Source: Pseudolysinimonas kribbensis (GTDB taxonomy: Bacteria > Actinomycetota > Actinomycetes > Actinomycetales > Microbacteriaceae). Taken from it: DNA of 64,000 nt. Below are positions 1-10,700 of the stretch, piece by piece. The stretch spans positions 2,108,001 through 2,172,000 of the forward strand of contig NZ_BSVB01000001.1 in the NCBI RefSeq assembly GCF_030161895.1. Reading direction: 5' to 3'. Below the pieces are notes generated by a model. That model did not search any database, had not been told where the DNA came from, and worked only from the letters and a program-made list of their open reading frames with translations. Every line of letters begins with the position of its first letter. The first letter of the stretch is position 1. The translations under genes were made by a program, and so were the position numbers.

Positions 1-1332
1 GCCCGGCCGTCATCCGCTCGCTCACGACCGTCGTGTGCAGCAGGTCGGCGCGGTGCTTCGGGAACAGCACGCCCTTCGAGATCTCGCCGACCTGGTGGCC
101 CGCGCGACCGACGCGCTGCAGGCCGGACGCCACCGACGGCGGTGACTCGACCTGGATGACGAGGTCGACCGCCCCCATGTCGATGCCCAGCTCGAGAGAG
201 CTCGTGGCGACGACGCAGCGCAGCCGGCCGGACTTCAGGTCGTCCTCGATGAGCGCCCGCTGCTCCTTCGAGACGGAGCCGTGGTGCGCGCGCGCCAATA
301 CGGGACCCCGGTGACCGCGGTCGCGAGCTTCGCGGCCCCCGTGATGCCGGAGCCGCCGACCGCCTGCGCCGGGAAGCGTTCCGGCGCCGAGCCGGTGACC
401 TGCTCCTCGTACAGCTCGTTCAACGAGGCCGTGAGCCGCTCGGCGAGCCGGCGGGAGTTCGCGAAGACGATCGTCGAACGGTGCCGCAGGATCTCGTCGA
501 GGATCGCCCGGTCGACGTGCGGCCAGATCGACCCGGCACTCTGCAGCGCCGTCTCGTCGTCCTCGAGCGTCTCGGCGGTCTGGCGCGCCCCGAGCTCCGT
601 CATGTCCTCGACGGGCACGACCACGCGCAGGTCGAACGTCTTCTGGATCGGCGGCTTGACGATCTCGACGCTCGCGCGCCCGCCGAGGAACCGCGCGACC
701 TCCTCGACCGGCCGCACGGTCGCCGAGAGGCCGATCCGCTGGGCGGGCGTCTCGAGCATCGCGTCGAGTCGCTCGAGCGACACCGCGAGGTGCGCCCCGC
801 GCTTCGTCGCGGCGACCGCGTGGATCTCGTCGACGATGACGGTCTCCACGCCGGTGAGCGTCTCGCGCGCCGCCGAGGTCAGCATCAGGTAGAGCGACTC
901 GGGCGTCGTGATCAGGATGTCCGGCGGCTCCCGCAGCAGCATCCGGCGGTCGGCGGCGGGTGTGTCGCCCGACCGCACCCCCACCGAGATCGGCGGCACG
1001 TCGAGCCCCAGCCGCCGCGCGGTCTGGGTGATGCCCACCAGCGGGGCGCGCAGGTTGCGCTCCACGTCGACGCCGAGCGCCTTGAGCGGCGAGATGTAGA
1101 GGACCCGGGTGCGCTGCTTCGGATTGGCGGGGCGCACCTCGGCGGCGAGCCGGTCGAGCGACCAGAGGAACGCCGACAGCGTCTTGCCGGAGCCGGTGGG
1201 CGCGACGACGAGCGCGTGCCGCCCGGAGGAGATCGCCTCCCACGCGCCGGCCTGGGCGGGGGTGGGGCCGGCGAACGCGCCCTCGAACCACGCCCGCGTG
1301 GCGGGGGAGAACGGCTCGAGGGCGGATGCCAT
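1..1332 (-). CDS. lhr: Lhr-type ATP-dependent helicase, N-terminal part (C-terminus outside window; one frame break)
   Basis: This is a superfamily 2 DNA/RNA helicase of the Lhr family, which acts in DNA repair in actinobacteria. The N-terminal RecA domain has the Walker A motif APTGSGKT near residue 45 and the Walker B box DEIH in VIVDEIHAV near residue 165. The second RecA domain is visible down to the window edge, with AHHGSVSKEQR, SLELGIDMG and QRVGRAGH motifs. Full-length Lhr proteins have about 1,500 residues, so only the first third is here. The frame changes at about 290-300, where one base seems to be missing just before the AHHGSVS motif. I chose the ATG at 1332, which begins MASALEPFSP; an in-frame ATG at 1383 is possible but adds an unconserved stretch. 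The gene is divergent from the MFS gene at 1416. The family call is firm. Confidence 0.93.
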
Positions 1333-1415
1333 CCCCTCATCCTCCACGCGACCGCCGTCAGATGCCCTGTGTACGCTGTCCACATTCGCGACCGACTCCG
1401 ACCGACGAGGACGTC

Positions 1416-2690
1416 ATGACCGACATCGCCGCCCCCGTTGCGGTGCCCGAGCGCTGGCGCTCGAACGCGGCGATCTTCCTCAGCGGGCAGACCGTCTCGC
1501 TGTTCGGCTCGATGATCGTGCAGTACGCGGTCATGTGGTATGTCACGCTCGAGACCAAGTCGGGCTGGGCGGTGGCGCTCTACGCGCTCGCCGCTTTCGC
1601 TCCGCAGGGTCTCGTCTCGATCTTCGGCGGCACGCTCGCCGACCGGGTGAACCGGCGCATCCTGGCGATGACCTCCGACGGCGTCATCGCGCTGACGACG
1701 CTGGCCCTCGCACTCGTCATGATGTCGGGGATCACCGACCTGTGGATCATCCTGCTCGCCGTGGGCGTGCGCTCGATCGGGGCCGGAGTCCAGCAGCCCG
1801 CCGTCCAGGCGCTCATCCCCCAGATCACACCGCCCGATCAGCTGATGCGCGTCAACGGCCTCTACGGCACGGTGCAGTCCGCGATGTCGCTCGTCGCCCC
1901 CGCGGCGGCCGGGCTCGTCTTCGGGCTGGTCGGCATCGTGCCGACCTTCTTCATCGACGTCGTCACCGCCGTCATCGGCATCGGCCTGATGGCGCTCGTG
2001 CGGGTGCCCTCGCTGCAGCGCATGACCCAGGCCACCACCGGCTACTTCGCCGACCTCGCCGACGGGTTGCGCTACATCGCGGGACACGGTGTCGTGCGCT
2101 GGCTCCTGCTCGTCTTCACGATCATCTTCGTGCTGACGGTCGCGCCGTCGTTCCTCACCCCGCTCATGGTGGCGCGCTCGTTCGGCGACGAGCCGTGGAT
2201 GCTGGCGGGCCTCGAGGTCGCATTCGGCATCGGCATGACGCTCGGCGGCGTCGCCGTCTCGACCGTGCTCGCCAAGCGGAGCCGGCTGGGGCTCATCCTG
2301 TTCTCGACGTTCGGCTTCGCACTGCTGAACGTCGCCCTCGGGTTCAGCCCGAACCTGTGGGTCTTCTACGGCGTCATGTTCGTGTTCGGGCTCATCGTGC
2401 CCGCCTTCTCGGCGCCGTTCATGACGCTCATCCAGGAGACCGTCGAGCCGGAGAAGCACGGTCGCGTGTTCAGCTACGTCGGCATCGTGATGGCGCTGGC
2501 GACTCCGATCGGCATGGTCGCGTTCGGCCCGCTCGCCGACGTCTGGACGGTACAGGTGCTCCTCGTGCTCGGCGGTGCGGCGACCGCGCTCGTCATGCTC
2601 GTCGCCATCGTGGTGCCGTCGGGGCGGTCGGCGATCCGCGCGGCGCGCGGCCCGGCGCCCGAGCGGCGCGAGGCGACCGCGGAGGCCTAG
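1416..2690 (+). CDS. MFS transporter, probable drug or small-molecule exporter
   Basis: A 424-residue integral membrane protein of the major facilitator superfamily, with about 12 hydrophobic segments. The loop between helices 2 and 3 carries the MFS signature GGTLADRVNRR. The overall pattern resembles the EntS/MFS_3 branch of proton-driven exporters; the substrate cannot be told. The ATG at 1416 (MTDIAAPVAVPERW) is preferred over an upstream ATG at 1326 because the intervening residues look like read-through. The stop codon shares the palindrome CTAG with the stop of the convergent hydrolase gene, a 4-bp tail-to-tail overlap. Confidence 0.88.
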   Translation: MTDIAAPVAVPERWRSNAAIFLSGQTVSLFGSMIVQYAVMWYVTLETKSGWAVALYALAAFAPQGLVSIFGGTLADRVNRRILAMTSDGVIALTTLALALVMMSGITDLWIILLAVGVRSIGAGVQQPAVQALIPQITPPDQLMRVNGLYGTVQSAMSLVAPAAAGLVFGLVGIVPTFFIDVVTAVIGIGLMALVRVPSLQRMTQATTGYFADLADGLRYIAGHGVVRWLLLVFTIIFVLTVAPSFLTPLMVARSFGDEPWMLAGLEVAFGIGMTLGGVAVSTVLAKRSRLGLILFSTFGFALLNVALGFSPNLWVFYGVMFVFGLIVPAFSAPFMTLIQETVEPEKHGRVFSYVGIVMALATPIGMVAFGPLADVWTVQVLLVLGGAATALVMLVAIVVPSGRSAIRAARGPAPERREATAEA

Positions 2691-3324
2691 CGCCCGAGCC
2701 GTTCCTGCAGGAACGCGCCGGCATCCGCCGCCTCGCGCCTGCTCACGGTGTGGCGCAGCCGCGGGTAGAAGTGCGCCGTGACGGTCGCGTGCCGATCGAG
2801 CCACGCGGTCGTGCGGTCGATCGCGACCGGCCCGATCACGTGATCGAGCCCTCCCCGGCCCCAGAAGACCGGGGGTCTGCGCTCACGCAGTTCGGCATCC
2901 CGTGCCCGCTCGCCGCGCACCGCGTACCCGCCCAGGTTGACGGCGAAGCGCACGCGGTCCGGATCGTGGCGCAGCAGCTCCAGCGCCATCGCGCCGCCCT
3001 GCGAGAATCCGAGCGCCCCGACGAGCGGCGCCGGAGGGAGCGTCTCGAGCCACGACAGCACCGCCGCCGCGGAGGCCGACGCATCCTCCGGTCGCGGATC
3101 GCCGCGCTCGTTGTCGGGGGCGAACCACGACCATGTGCCCTCCTCGGCCCGCGTCCCGCGCAGGTGCGCGATCACGAAGTCCTCGGGGAACGAGGCCGAC
3201 GCCGTCACGAGCCGCTGCTCGCCGCTGACCCGCCCGTGCATCGCGAGGAGCAGGGGCGCCCGGGTCGCGCCTCGGGCGACGCGCTCCAGAGGATCGCGTC
3301 GGAGTCGAGAGCGGGCGCCGTCAC
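2687..3324 (-). CDS. Small alpha/beta hydrolase (carboxylesterase/phospholipase type), one frame break
   Basis: A predicted cytoplasmic serine hydrolase of about 212 residues. It has the nucleophile elbow GFSQGG, an oxyanion-loop region (PLLLAMHGR) and a C-terminal catalytic His in YPRLRHTVS. The apparent ATG at 3241 is internal: in-frame sequence upstream still encodes PLLLA, which is core fold. The true start is probably the GTG at 3324 (VTAPALDSDAILW), which overlaps the TGA of the upstream hydrolase as GTGA, with one C missing from the run near 3255-3258. The protein is a paralogue of that upstream neighbour and is probably translated with it. The substrate is unknown. Confidence 0.78.
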
Positions 3325-3929
3325 GGCAGGTGCGCGCGGATGAAGGCGGACGCGTCCGCGATCTCCTCCTCGGAGACCGCGTGCGTCAACCCCGGGTAGA
3401 AGTGCGTCGCGACCTCGGTGAGCGGCGTCGCCCAGTCGACGAGCATGTCGGTCCAGGCCCGCGGCACGACGTCGTCGGCGAGCCCGTAGCCGATGAACAG
3501 CGGCGTGCGGCGCTCGCCGAGGGCGGTGTCGTCGGCGACGCCGGGCAGGAACCCGGCGAGGCTGACGGCGTAGTCGGCCAGCTCCGGTGCGCGGCGCAAC
3601 GTGTGCACCGCGATCGCGCCGCCCTGTGAGAAGCCCAGGATGCCGACCGACGGGTGACCGGACTGCGTCGCGACCCAGCGCACCAGGGCATCCGTCGACT
3701 CGTCCATCTCGCGGGCGAGCGCGTCGGACTGCTGCGGCTGGAACCAGGCGGCGCCGGGCGCGAAGTCGATCGGCGCGCGCACCGAGGCGATCGCCAGGTC
3801 GTCCGGCAGCATCGGGAAGATCGGCACGAAGTCGCGCTCGCTCGCCCCGAGGCCGTGCAGGATCACGAGCAGCGGACGGCCCGCACGGTCGTCGCGGTTC
3901 CAGATGACGGCCGACGGGTCGAGCTCCAT
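3321..3929 (-). CDS. Small alpha/beta hydrolase (carboxylesterase/phospholipase type)
   Basis: A 202-residue predicted soluble serine hydrolase with the strand and oxyanion motif LLVILHGLGAS, the nucleophile elbow GFSQGG near residue 105, an acidic residue in GLADDVVP, and the catalytic His in YPGLTHAVS near the end. It resembles the esterase D/phospholipase group. The ATG at 3929 (MELDPSAVIWN) gives the normal family N-terminus; the longer frame up to 4160 runs through the intergenic inverted repeat and is not supported. It is followed by a coupled paralogue (GTGA overlap at 3321-3324). It is divergent from the DUF4916 gene. Confidence 0.85.
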   Translation of the reverse strand: MELDPSAVIWNRDDRAGRPLLVILHGLGASERDFVPIFPMLPDDLAIASVRAPIDFAPGAAWFQPQQSDALAREMDESTDALVRWVATQSGHPSVGILGFSQGGAIAVHTLRRAPELADYAVSLAGFLPGVADDTALGERRTPLFIGYGLADDVVPRAWTDMLVDWATPLTEVATHFYPGLTHAVSEEEIADASAFIRAHLP

Positions 3930-3947
3930 GTTCCCGAGGCTAGCCCG

Positions 3948-4037
3948 CGTGACGAAATGCAGGACCGGACGTGAGGGATGCCGCGTCGGGATCATCACCC
4001 GCCAGGCCGGCATCGTCCGTTCCTGCATTTCGCGACG
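3948..4037. repeat. Imperfect inverted repeat, 24-bp arms, in a divergent intergenic region
   Basis: The left arm at 3948-3971 and the right arm at 4014-4037 are reverse complements at 21 of 24 positions, around a 42-bp loop. The core GAAATGCAGGA is perfect in both arms. The element fills most of the 139-bp gap between the hydrolase start at 3929 and the gene at 4069. It could form a long hairpin or be a dispersed palindromic element; a paired operator is also possible. Confidence 0.75.
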
Positions 4038-4068
4038 AGTCGGCGCGGCGAGCGACGACAATGAGGGC

Positions 4069-4626
4069 ATGAGCCCCGTCGGCACCCCAGATCCGCCCCC
4101 GGAGGAACCGAACTCCGCCTGGCTCACCGACGAGGAGCTCGCCGACGTGCGCCGTCGCATCCCGCTCCTCTACGTCGAGGCCGTGCCCGTACGGGTCGAC
4201 GGGCTCGGCGTCGTCACGAGCGTCGGCCTGCTGCTGCGCGCCAACGCGCAGGGCGACATCACGCGCACGCTCGTGAGTGGCCGCGTGATGTTCGGCGAGA
4301 CGCTGCGCGACGCGCTGTTCCGGCACCTCGAGAAGGATCTCGGGCCGATGGCGTTCCCGCAGCTGCCGGCGAGCCCGGTGCCCTTCCACGTCGCCGAGTA
4401 CTTCCCGATCCCGGGTCTCAGCGCCTACCTCGACGAGCGCCAGCACGCGGTCGCGCTCGCCTACGTCGTGCCGGTCACCGGCACGATCGAGCCGCGACAG
4501 GATGCGCTGGAGGTCACCTGGATGACGCCGGCGGAGGCATCCAGTGCCTCGATCCACGCCGAGCTCGAAGGCGGTCGGGGGACACTTCTGCGTGCCGCGC
4601 TCGCTTCCGTGGGGGTTCTCGGCTGA
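4069..4626 (+). CDS. DUF4916 / NUDIX-like family protein
   Basis: A 185-residue predicted cytoplasmic protein. From the pattern PLLYVEAVPVR, SVGLLLRA, SGRVMFGETLRDALFRHLEKDLG and the C-terminal VTWMTPAEA, I assign it to the actinobacterial DUF4916 family, which is related to NUDIX hydrolases. The GETLRDALFRHLEKDLG stretch occupies the place of a NUDIX box but lacks the full GX5EX7REUXEEXGU pattern, so hydrolase activity is uncertain. The start ATG at 4069 gives MSPVGTPDPPPEEP. The substrate is unknown. Confidence 0.72.
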   Translation: MSPVGTPDPPPEEPNSAWLTDEELADVRRRIPLLYVEAVPVRVDGLGVVTSVGLLLRANAQGDITRTLVSGRVMFGETLRDALFRHLEKDLGPMAFPQLPASPVPFHVAEYFPIPGLSAYLDERQHAVALAYVVPVTGTIEPRQDALEVTWMTPAEASSASIHAELEGGRGTLLRAALASVGVLG

Positions 4627-4695
4627 CGCCTGCCGCGAACCGGGGGACACGCCTCGTCACCCCTTCGGGGAGCCCCTTCGTTGGGGTCTTCCGGC

Positions 4696-4757
4696 TCCCG
4701 GCGTCCCCCGCTTAGCCTGCCCGAGGCGGACCGACCGTGAGGGGATCTCGCGGACCG
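4696..4757 (+). promoter_or_regulatory. Putative promoter and structured leader of the giant surface-protein gene
   Basis: The block TCCCGGCG (4696-4703), a C run, then CTTAGCCTG (4711-4719) also occurs upstream of pilB at 57205-57232. A second shared string, TCTCGCGGAYCG, lies at 4746-4757 here and at 57278-57289 there. Between them AGGCGG can pair with CCGCCT to form a leader hairpin. TTAGCC may serve as a -10 hexamer. The promoter role is inferred from position and sharing. Confidence 0.5.
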
Positions 4758-4777
4758 CCTTCGGGGGCTTCACGATC

Positions 4778-7700
4778 ATGCGTCATCTCGCGCGCTCGGG
4801 ACGGCGTACGGCCGTCTTCACCGCGGCGGTCGCCGCGCTGCTGGCACTGCTCGCAACGGTGGCGCTCGCTGCTCCGGCGCAGGCAGCCGACACGGCCGTG
4901 CTCGACATCGCCGTGTCGGTCGACAAGAGCGCCGTCGCGCCCGGCCAGACCTTCACCTACACGATCAGCCCGAGCTGTTCGAGCGCCGGATGCCGCAACG
5001 CCGTCGTCACCGACGTGCTGCCTCCGGAGTTCGACGCCCTCACCCTCAACCCCAACGTCGTCGTCACCGGGGCCACCGCCACCACGAGCTGGGGCGGCGC
5101 CGGTGGCCGCACCCTGACGGTGCAGTTCACGGCTGCGCTCGAGGAGGGCGGCATCGGTCTGCCGGACGGCAGCGCCCCTCCATCCAGGTCTCCCTCAGTG
5201 CGCCCGCGACGCTCAGCCCCGACTGGGCCTCGAACGGCACGCCGATCACCGACACCGCGACGGCCACGGCCGACAACGCGGCCACACGCACCTCGTCGGC
5301 GACCACCACCGTGACGATCCCGTACACGCCCGCCACCGCCGCCACCGCGGCGTGGGCGCCGACCGCGACGCAGTACAAGGTGGGCGAGGCCTCGAACCTG
5401 ACCGTCGGCATCCGCAACACGTCCAACGGCGGCGCACAGAGCCTGGTGCTCGCGGTGCCGGCCGACCCCGCGGCCCCGGGCGACCTGTTCGACACGGTCG
5501 ACCTGAGCGGTCTGGGAGCGGTGACCTTCCCGGCCGGCGCCGACCGGATCCAGGTGGACGCCGACACCGACCACTGGGTGACCGGCGTCCCGCTGGCGAC
5601 GGCGGCTCTGCCCGACGGCGTCGTCGCCGCGGACGTCGCGGGCCTGCGCATCACCTTCACCTCGACCTCGGGTGCGACCGGCATCACCGCCAAGGGGGCG
5701 GCGGGCTCGGTCGTGCTCCAGCTCGCGCAGCGCACGCAGACCCGATCGGCACACACCCCGCTCGTCACCGGCGGCGCGGCGACGGCGACCGTGCTCGGCA
5801 CCGTCTCGCTCGGCAACCACGGCGCGGCGTCGAGCAGCGCGACCGCGAGCTACACGATCGGCGGCCTGACCGCGACCGTGTCGGGCTCGACCGCGTTCGC
5901 CGGCCCCCGGATCCCGGCGGGCACGACCACGACCGTGACCCTCACGGGCGTCAACACCTCCAACGGCCCGCTGTCGACGTTCACGCTGACCCAGCCGGTC
6001 GGCGGAACACTGCTCGGGCCGAAGGTGACCTTCGCGGGTTTCGCCTCCGGTGCCGCCTGGCCGACCGGGGCGACCTCGGCGACGTTGAGCTGGAGCGTCA
6101 GCGGCGGCGCCGTCCCGGATGACGTGGTGCTGCACCAGGGCGACGCCCTTCCCGGCTCCCCGGCCCTCGATGCGGGGCAGACGGTCACGGGCTTCACGGT
6201 CGTGTACCGCGGCGCGATCGCGCCGAGCGCCACCGCGTCGCTGCCGGTGCGCATCCAGGTCGCGAAGGACATCGCCGCCTCGAGCGCCGCGCCGGCGACG
6301 GTGGTCGAGACGGGGTGGGTCGACGGGCACAACGACGCGGGCGACGCCGCGCGCGCCGTGCCGACCGCGTCGCTCGGCGTGCTCTATCCGCAGGTGAAGG
6401 TCGCGCTGACGAAGACCATCACGCCGTCCGCGGCCAAGCCGATCCCGGCCGGCGGCCGCTCGATCGCGCAGCTGAAGGCGACGACCGACTCCGACTCGGG
6501 CTTCGTGCATCCGACGACGGTCATCATCCAGGACCTCGCCACGGGCGCGGCCGGCGACTACTGGGGCGCGTTCGACATCGTCGCCGTCGCGCCGACGCAG
6601 GTACCGGCGGGGGCCGCGCTGACCGTCGCCACCACGACCGACCGCACGACGTGGGACGTCGTGGCCTCGGTGCCCGCGTCGGCCGGCGCCGCCTACTACC
6701 AGGCCGCGCTCCCCGGCGCGTCGAACCTCCAGGGCGTGCGACTGACGTTCACCAACGTCGACGGCTTCGCCCAGGCCTCGACCCTGCAGGCGAATCTCGC
6801 CTTCGTGGCGCGCGCGACCGTGCGCGATTCGGGGAGAGCACGGCCGGCTCCGGGTCGAACGTGACCTACACGAACGCGGCCACCGCGACCGCGATCGGCG
6901 ACGTCGTGATCGACGGCGAGGGGCCGGTGACCGCCACGACCGGCTCCAGCAGCACCGCCGTCATCAAGCAGCTCGCGGGCGGGTCCGGCGGGATGATCGC
7001 CCCGAGCAAGAGCTGGAACGTCGCCACCGTCAACGCCCAGTCCGGCGACGCCGCCAACGCCACCGTCCGGTGGGGCACCGAGATCTCGGGCTACACGACC
7101 GCGACGGTGACCGAGCCCGCCGATCCGTCGGCAGCCGTCTCGAGCACCGTGTTCCAGGCGTTCAACCTCACCAGGATCAACGCGATCACGACCGCCACCG
7201 ACCCGCTCATCGCCTACGACCGCGTCACCAAGGTGGAGCTGTTCGCCTCCGGCGCCGCGCAGCCAACCGACATCACGAGCAAGGTCTGCACTTCGGCGGC
7301 GGTCTGTCAGGGCAAGATGCCCGCGTACTCGCTGAGCACTGCGGAGCAGGCATCCACCGTGGGGGTGCGGATCACGTTCGCCGAGTGGGCCGGCGGCCGC
7401 ACGACCGACCCGCTTGCCCCGCCGGTCGGGTCGGGCGTCGCCAGCGGGCCGGACAGTCGAGCCGTCACCTTCGTCTTCCAGCTGCGCAACACGCTGCGGG
7501 ATGCCTCGGGCGACCCGGCCCACCCGTGGGTCACCGGGTCGCGCACCTACAACGACGCCGACGCCGGCGTCGTCACCAACACCGCGGGCGTGGCGCTCGA
7601 TGCGCAGACCGGCACGGCGAGCGCCGACCTCCTCGTGCTCGACACCACCCCGGGCGTCGCCCTCACCAAGACCGTCGCCCCGACCGCGGTCGCCATCCCG

Positions 7701-10700
7701 GTCGCGGGCGACATCCCGGATGCCGCGTATCCGAGCACCGACTTCACCCTCACCGCCAACAACACGGCGCCGGCGAAGGCGTGGGCTCTGCGGGTCACCG
7801 ACCAGGCGCCCTGCGCTGCCTTGACGCCGTCGGACTGCGCGCACCCCAGCGCCGACGGCGTCTCCGGCTGGACCGTCGACCCGTACGCCGGCGCGACGTG
7901 GAATCCGGCCACCAGTCCGTTCGACGCCTTCACCATCACGAAGATCGTGCCGAGCGGCTACACGGGCAGCACCGGCATCGACGCCACGGCATCCGGCATC
8001 GAGCTCTGGTACGCCGACGGGCACACCGCCACGGTGGGGCTCACGAGCTCGACGCTCACGAGCGCGAGCGCGCTGCGCGACGTCGTCGGCGTGAGCGTGC
8101 TGTGGATCGGCTCGAGCCAGGCCGACGGCGGCACGATCGTCTCCACCGCGAAGCCCAGGCTGACCATCACGGCGCAGCTGCGCCCCACCCTGCGCAGCTC
8201 CCCCGCGACGCCCGTCACCCCGCGGACGATCACGAACACCGCGTTCGCCGAGTCATGGGACGGCGTGCTCGACGCCTCCGCCGCGTACATCACGCGATCG
8301 GTCGACCTCACCCTCAGCGACGCGGCTCTCGCGGTGACCACCGCGAAGTCCTTCAGCCCGAGTGCGCTCCTCGAGAAGGACCGCGCGAATCCCGTGACGG
8401 TCACCCTCACCGCCGGCTCCAACGGCGCGACCGCATCGCCGGATCGGCTGGTCGTGCAGGACACCCGCCCGGAGTTCTGGAACGCCGTCCGGCTCGGCGC
8501 GCTCGGCGCCGTCGCGCTCCCGACCGGCGCGAACCGCGTCGAGGTCGACGTGCAGCTGAACGGGTCGAGCACCTGGACCACGGGCACCGCGGCCGCGAGC
8601 GCCGCCCTGCCCGACGGTGTCGATACGAACGCCGTCACCGGCATCCGGTTCGTCTTCACCAACGACACCACCGACCCCAGCAACCCGAACGACCTGTTCT
8701 CGATCACGGGCCCGGCCGCCGCGTGGACCGCGAGCGCGGCGTTCACCGTCACGCTGCGACCGGCGACCCGCGACACCGGCGCCGTGCTGGCGTTCCCGTC
8801 GACCCTGCCGGACGACGTCACCGCGACCGTCGGCAACCCGCACCTCGCGGACCGCTCGGCGACGAACACGGCGACGCTGAGCCTGAACCCGGGCACGTTC
8901 ACGGTCGACATCTCCACGACCCCGGATGTCGCCACCTCGCCGGCGGGCCAGACCATCAACTGGACCCTGGTGATGACCAACACCGGCACGGGCTACCTCA
9001 CCAACCCGGTCGTCACCGATCAGCTGCCCGCCGACGGCGCCCTCGTCTTCGACCCCACGAGCGAGATCACCTCCGCGACGTCGACCGGCGGCCTGCTGCC
9101 GACCTCCGGGCAGAGCGTCGCGTTCGACGCGACGAGCAAGCGCATCACCGTGACCTGGCCGGCCGGATCGCGCATGGCGCCGGGCGAGAAGGTCACGCTC
9201 GTGATCCCGATCGCCATCCAGCCGGGGCTGCAGGCCAGCCACGGCGCGATCCCGAACCAGTTCCGGTTCTCGAGCGATCGCGCGCTGAGCGCCTGCACGA
9301 ACAGCGCATCTGGCAACGGCCAGCCCGTGACCTTCACCGCCGGCGGCACGAGCTGCCTCACGCAGAACTCCGTCAGCACGATCTCGGCCTCGGCGATCAG
9401 CTCGTTCAAGGGCGTCAAGGGCGATGTCGACGGTGCGGGCGAGTCGACCCGCGGCGCGGTCAACGTGAACAACGCGGCCACGCCCTGCGTCGCCGACCCC
9501 CAGGGCTACTACCGCCAGCCGTGCGCGGCGAACACCGTCGTCGGCGCCACCGATCAGTGGAAGCTGCAGATCGTCAACGGCGGCAACGTGCCGGCGACGG
9601 CGGCGACCGTCGTCGACGTGCTGCCGAAGCCGGGCGACAGCTACCTCCGCTCGGGCGCGAGCCGCGGCACGACCTTCCGCCCGGTCTTCGCCGGCGGCGT
9701 CACGCTCGCCACCGACGACCTGTCGGCCGGTGCGGCCATGAGCTGGCAGGGCACGACGTCCGCCGACCCGTGCCCCTCCTACGACACCGACTCCAGCTGC
9801 TCGACCGCGACGTGGGTCGATGGCGCGACGATGTCGGCGACCCAGCTCGCCCGGGTGACGGCGATCCGCATCGTCTTCGACTTCACCTCGGTGGTCGGCG
9901 CCTCCCCGTCCGGCACCCTGCCCCCGGCTGCCACCGTCGCGGTCACCTACCGCACGGTGAACCAGCCGTCGACGACCGCGTCCGACAAGCTCGCCCCCAC
10001 GACCGTGCCGCTCGGCACCGCGCAGGCGTGGAACAGCTTCGGGGTGTGGGCGAAGTTCGGCGCCGGCTACGCGGACCGCCGCGTCGAGCCGGCCCGCGCG
10101 GGCGTGCAGCTGCTCACCGGACCGCTGCAGGTGACCAAGGCGATCATCGGCGCCGGCGCGGCCTACGCCCCGGTCTCGTACGCCGCGACCGCCACCTGCA
10201 CCGTGGCGGGTGCCCCCGTGACGCTGCCCTCCGGCGGCGCCCTGACGCTCGCGTCGGCGACCGGCTACACCGCACGGATCGACGGGATCCCGGTGGGCGC
10301 CGACTGCGGGATCGTGGAGAGCCCCAGCGGAGCGAGCTCGACCTCGTACAGCCCGGCGGCGGCATCCGGAACCGGAGCCGGGATCGCCGTGACGACCGCC
10401 GCGGGCTCCGCGGATGCCGTTCCCCCACCCAGCGCGCGACGATCACCAACGCCTACGGCACCACCTCGCTCGTGGTGACCAAGCACGTGTCGACGACCGC
10501 GACGGTGGGCGAGGTCGGGCCGTTCTCGTTCGCGCTGTCGTGCACCGCCGCGACCGGGGCCGGCACGCTCGCGGTGCCGCTCGCCGCCGCCGACGTCGCC
10601 TTCACGCTCGCTGACGGTGCCAGCCGCACGATCGCGGATCTCCCCGTGACCGCCGTCTGCGCGCTCACCGAGACCGACAGCGATCACGCCGACCGCATCC

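Noticed and set aside
3948..4037. Inverted repeat as an insertion-sequence end or attachment site
   Set aside because: No transposase or integrase, no flanking direct repeat and only 90 bp in length.
4957..6510. Long open frame on the minus strand opposite the surface-protein gene
   Set aside because: Arg/Gly/Asp-rich, no domain pattern, and fully covered by the convincing plus-strand protein; a shadow of GC-rich codon use. Similar frames at 10265-12958, 26561-29104 and 52019-56569 are rejected for the same reason.
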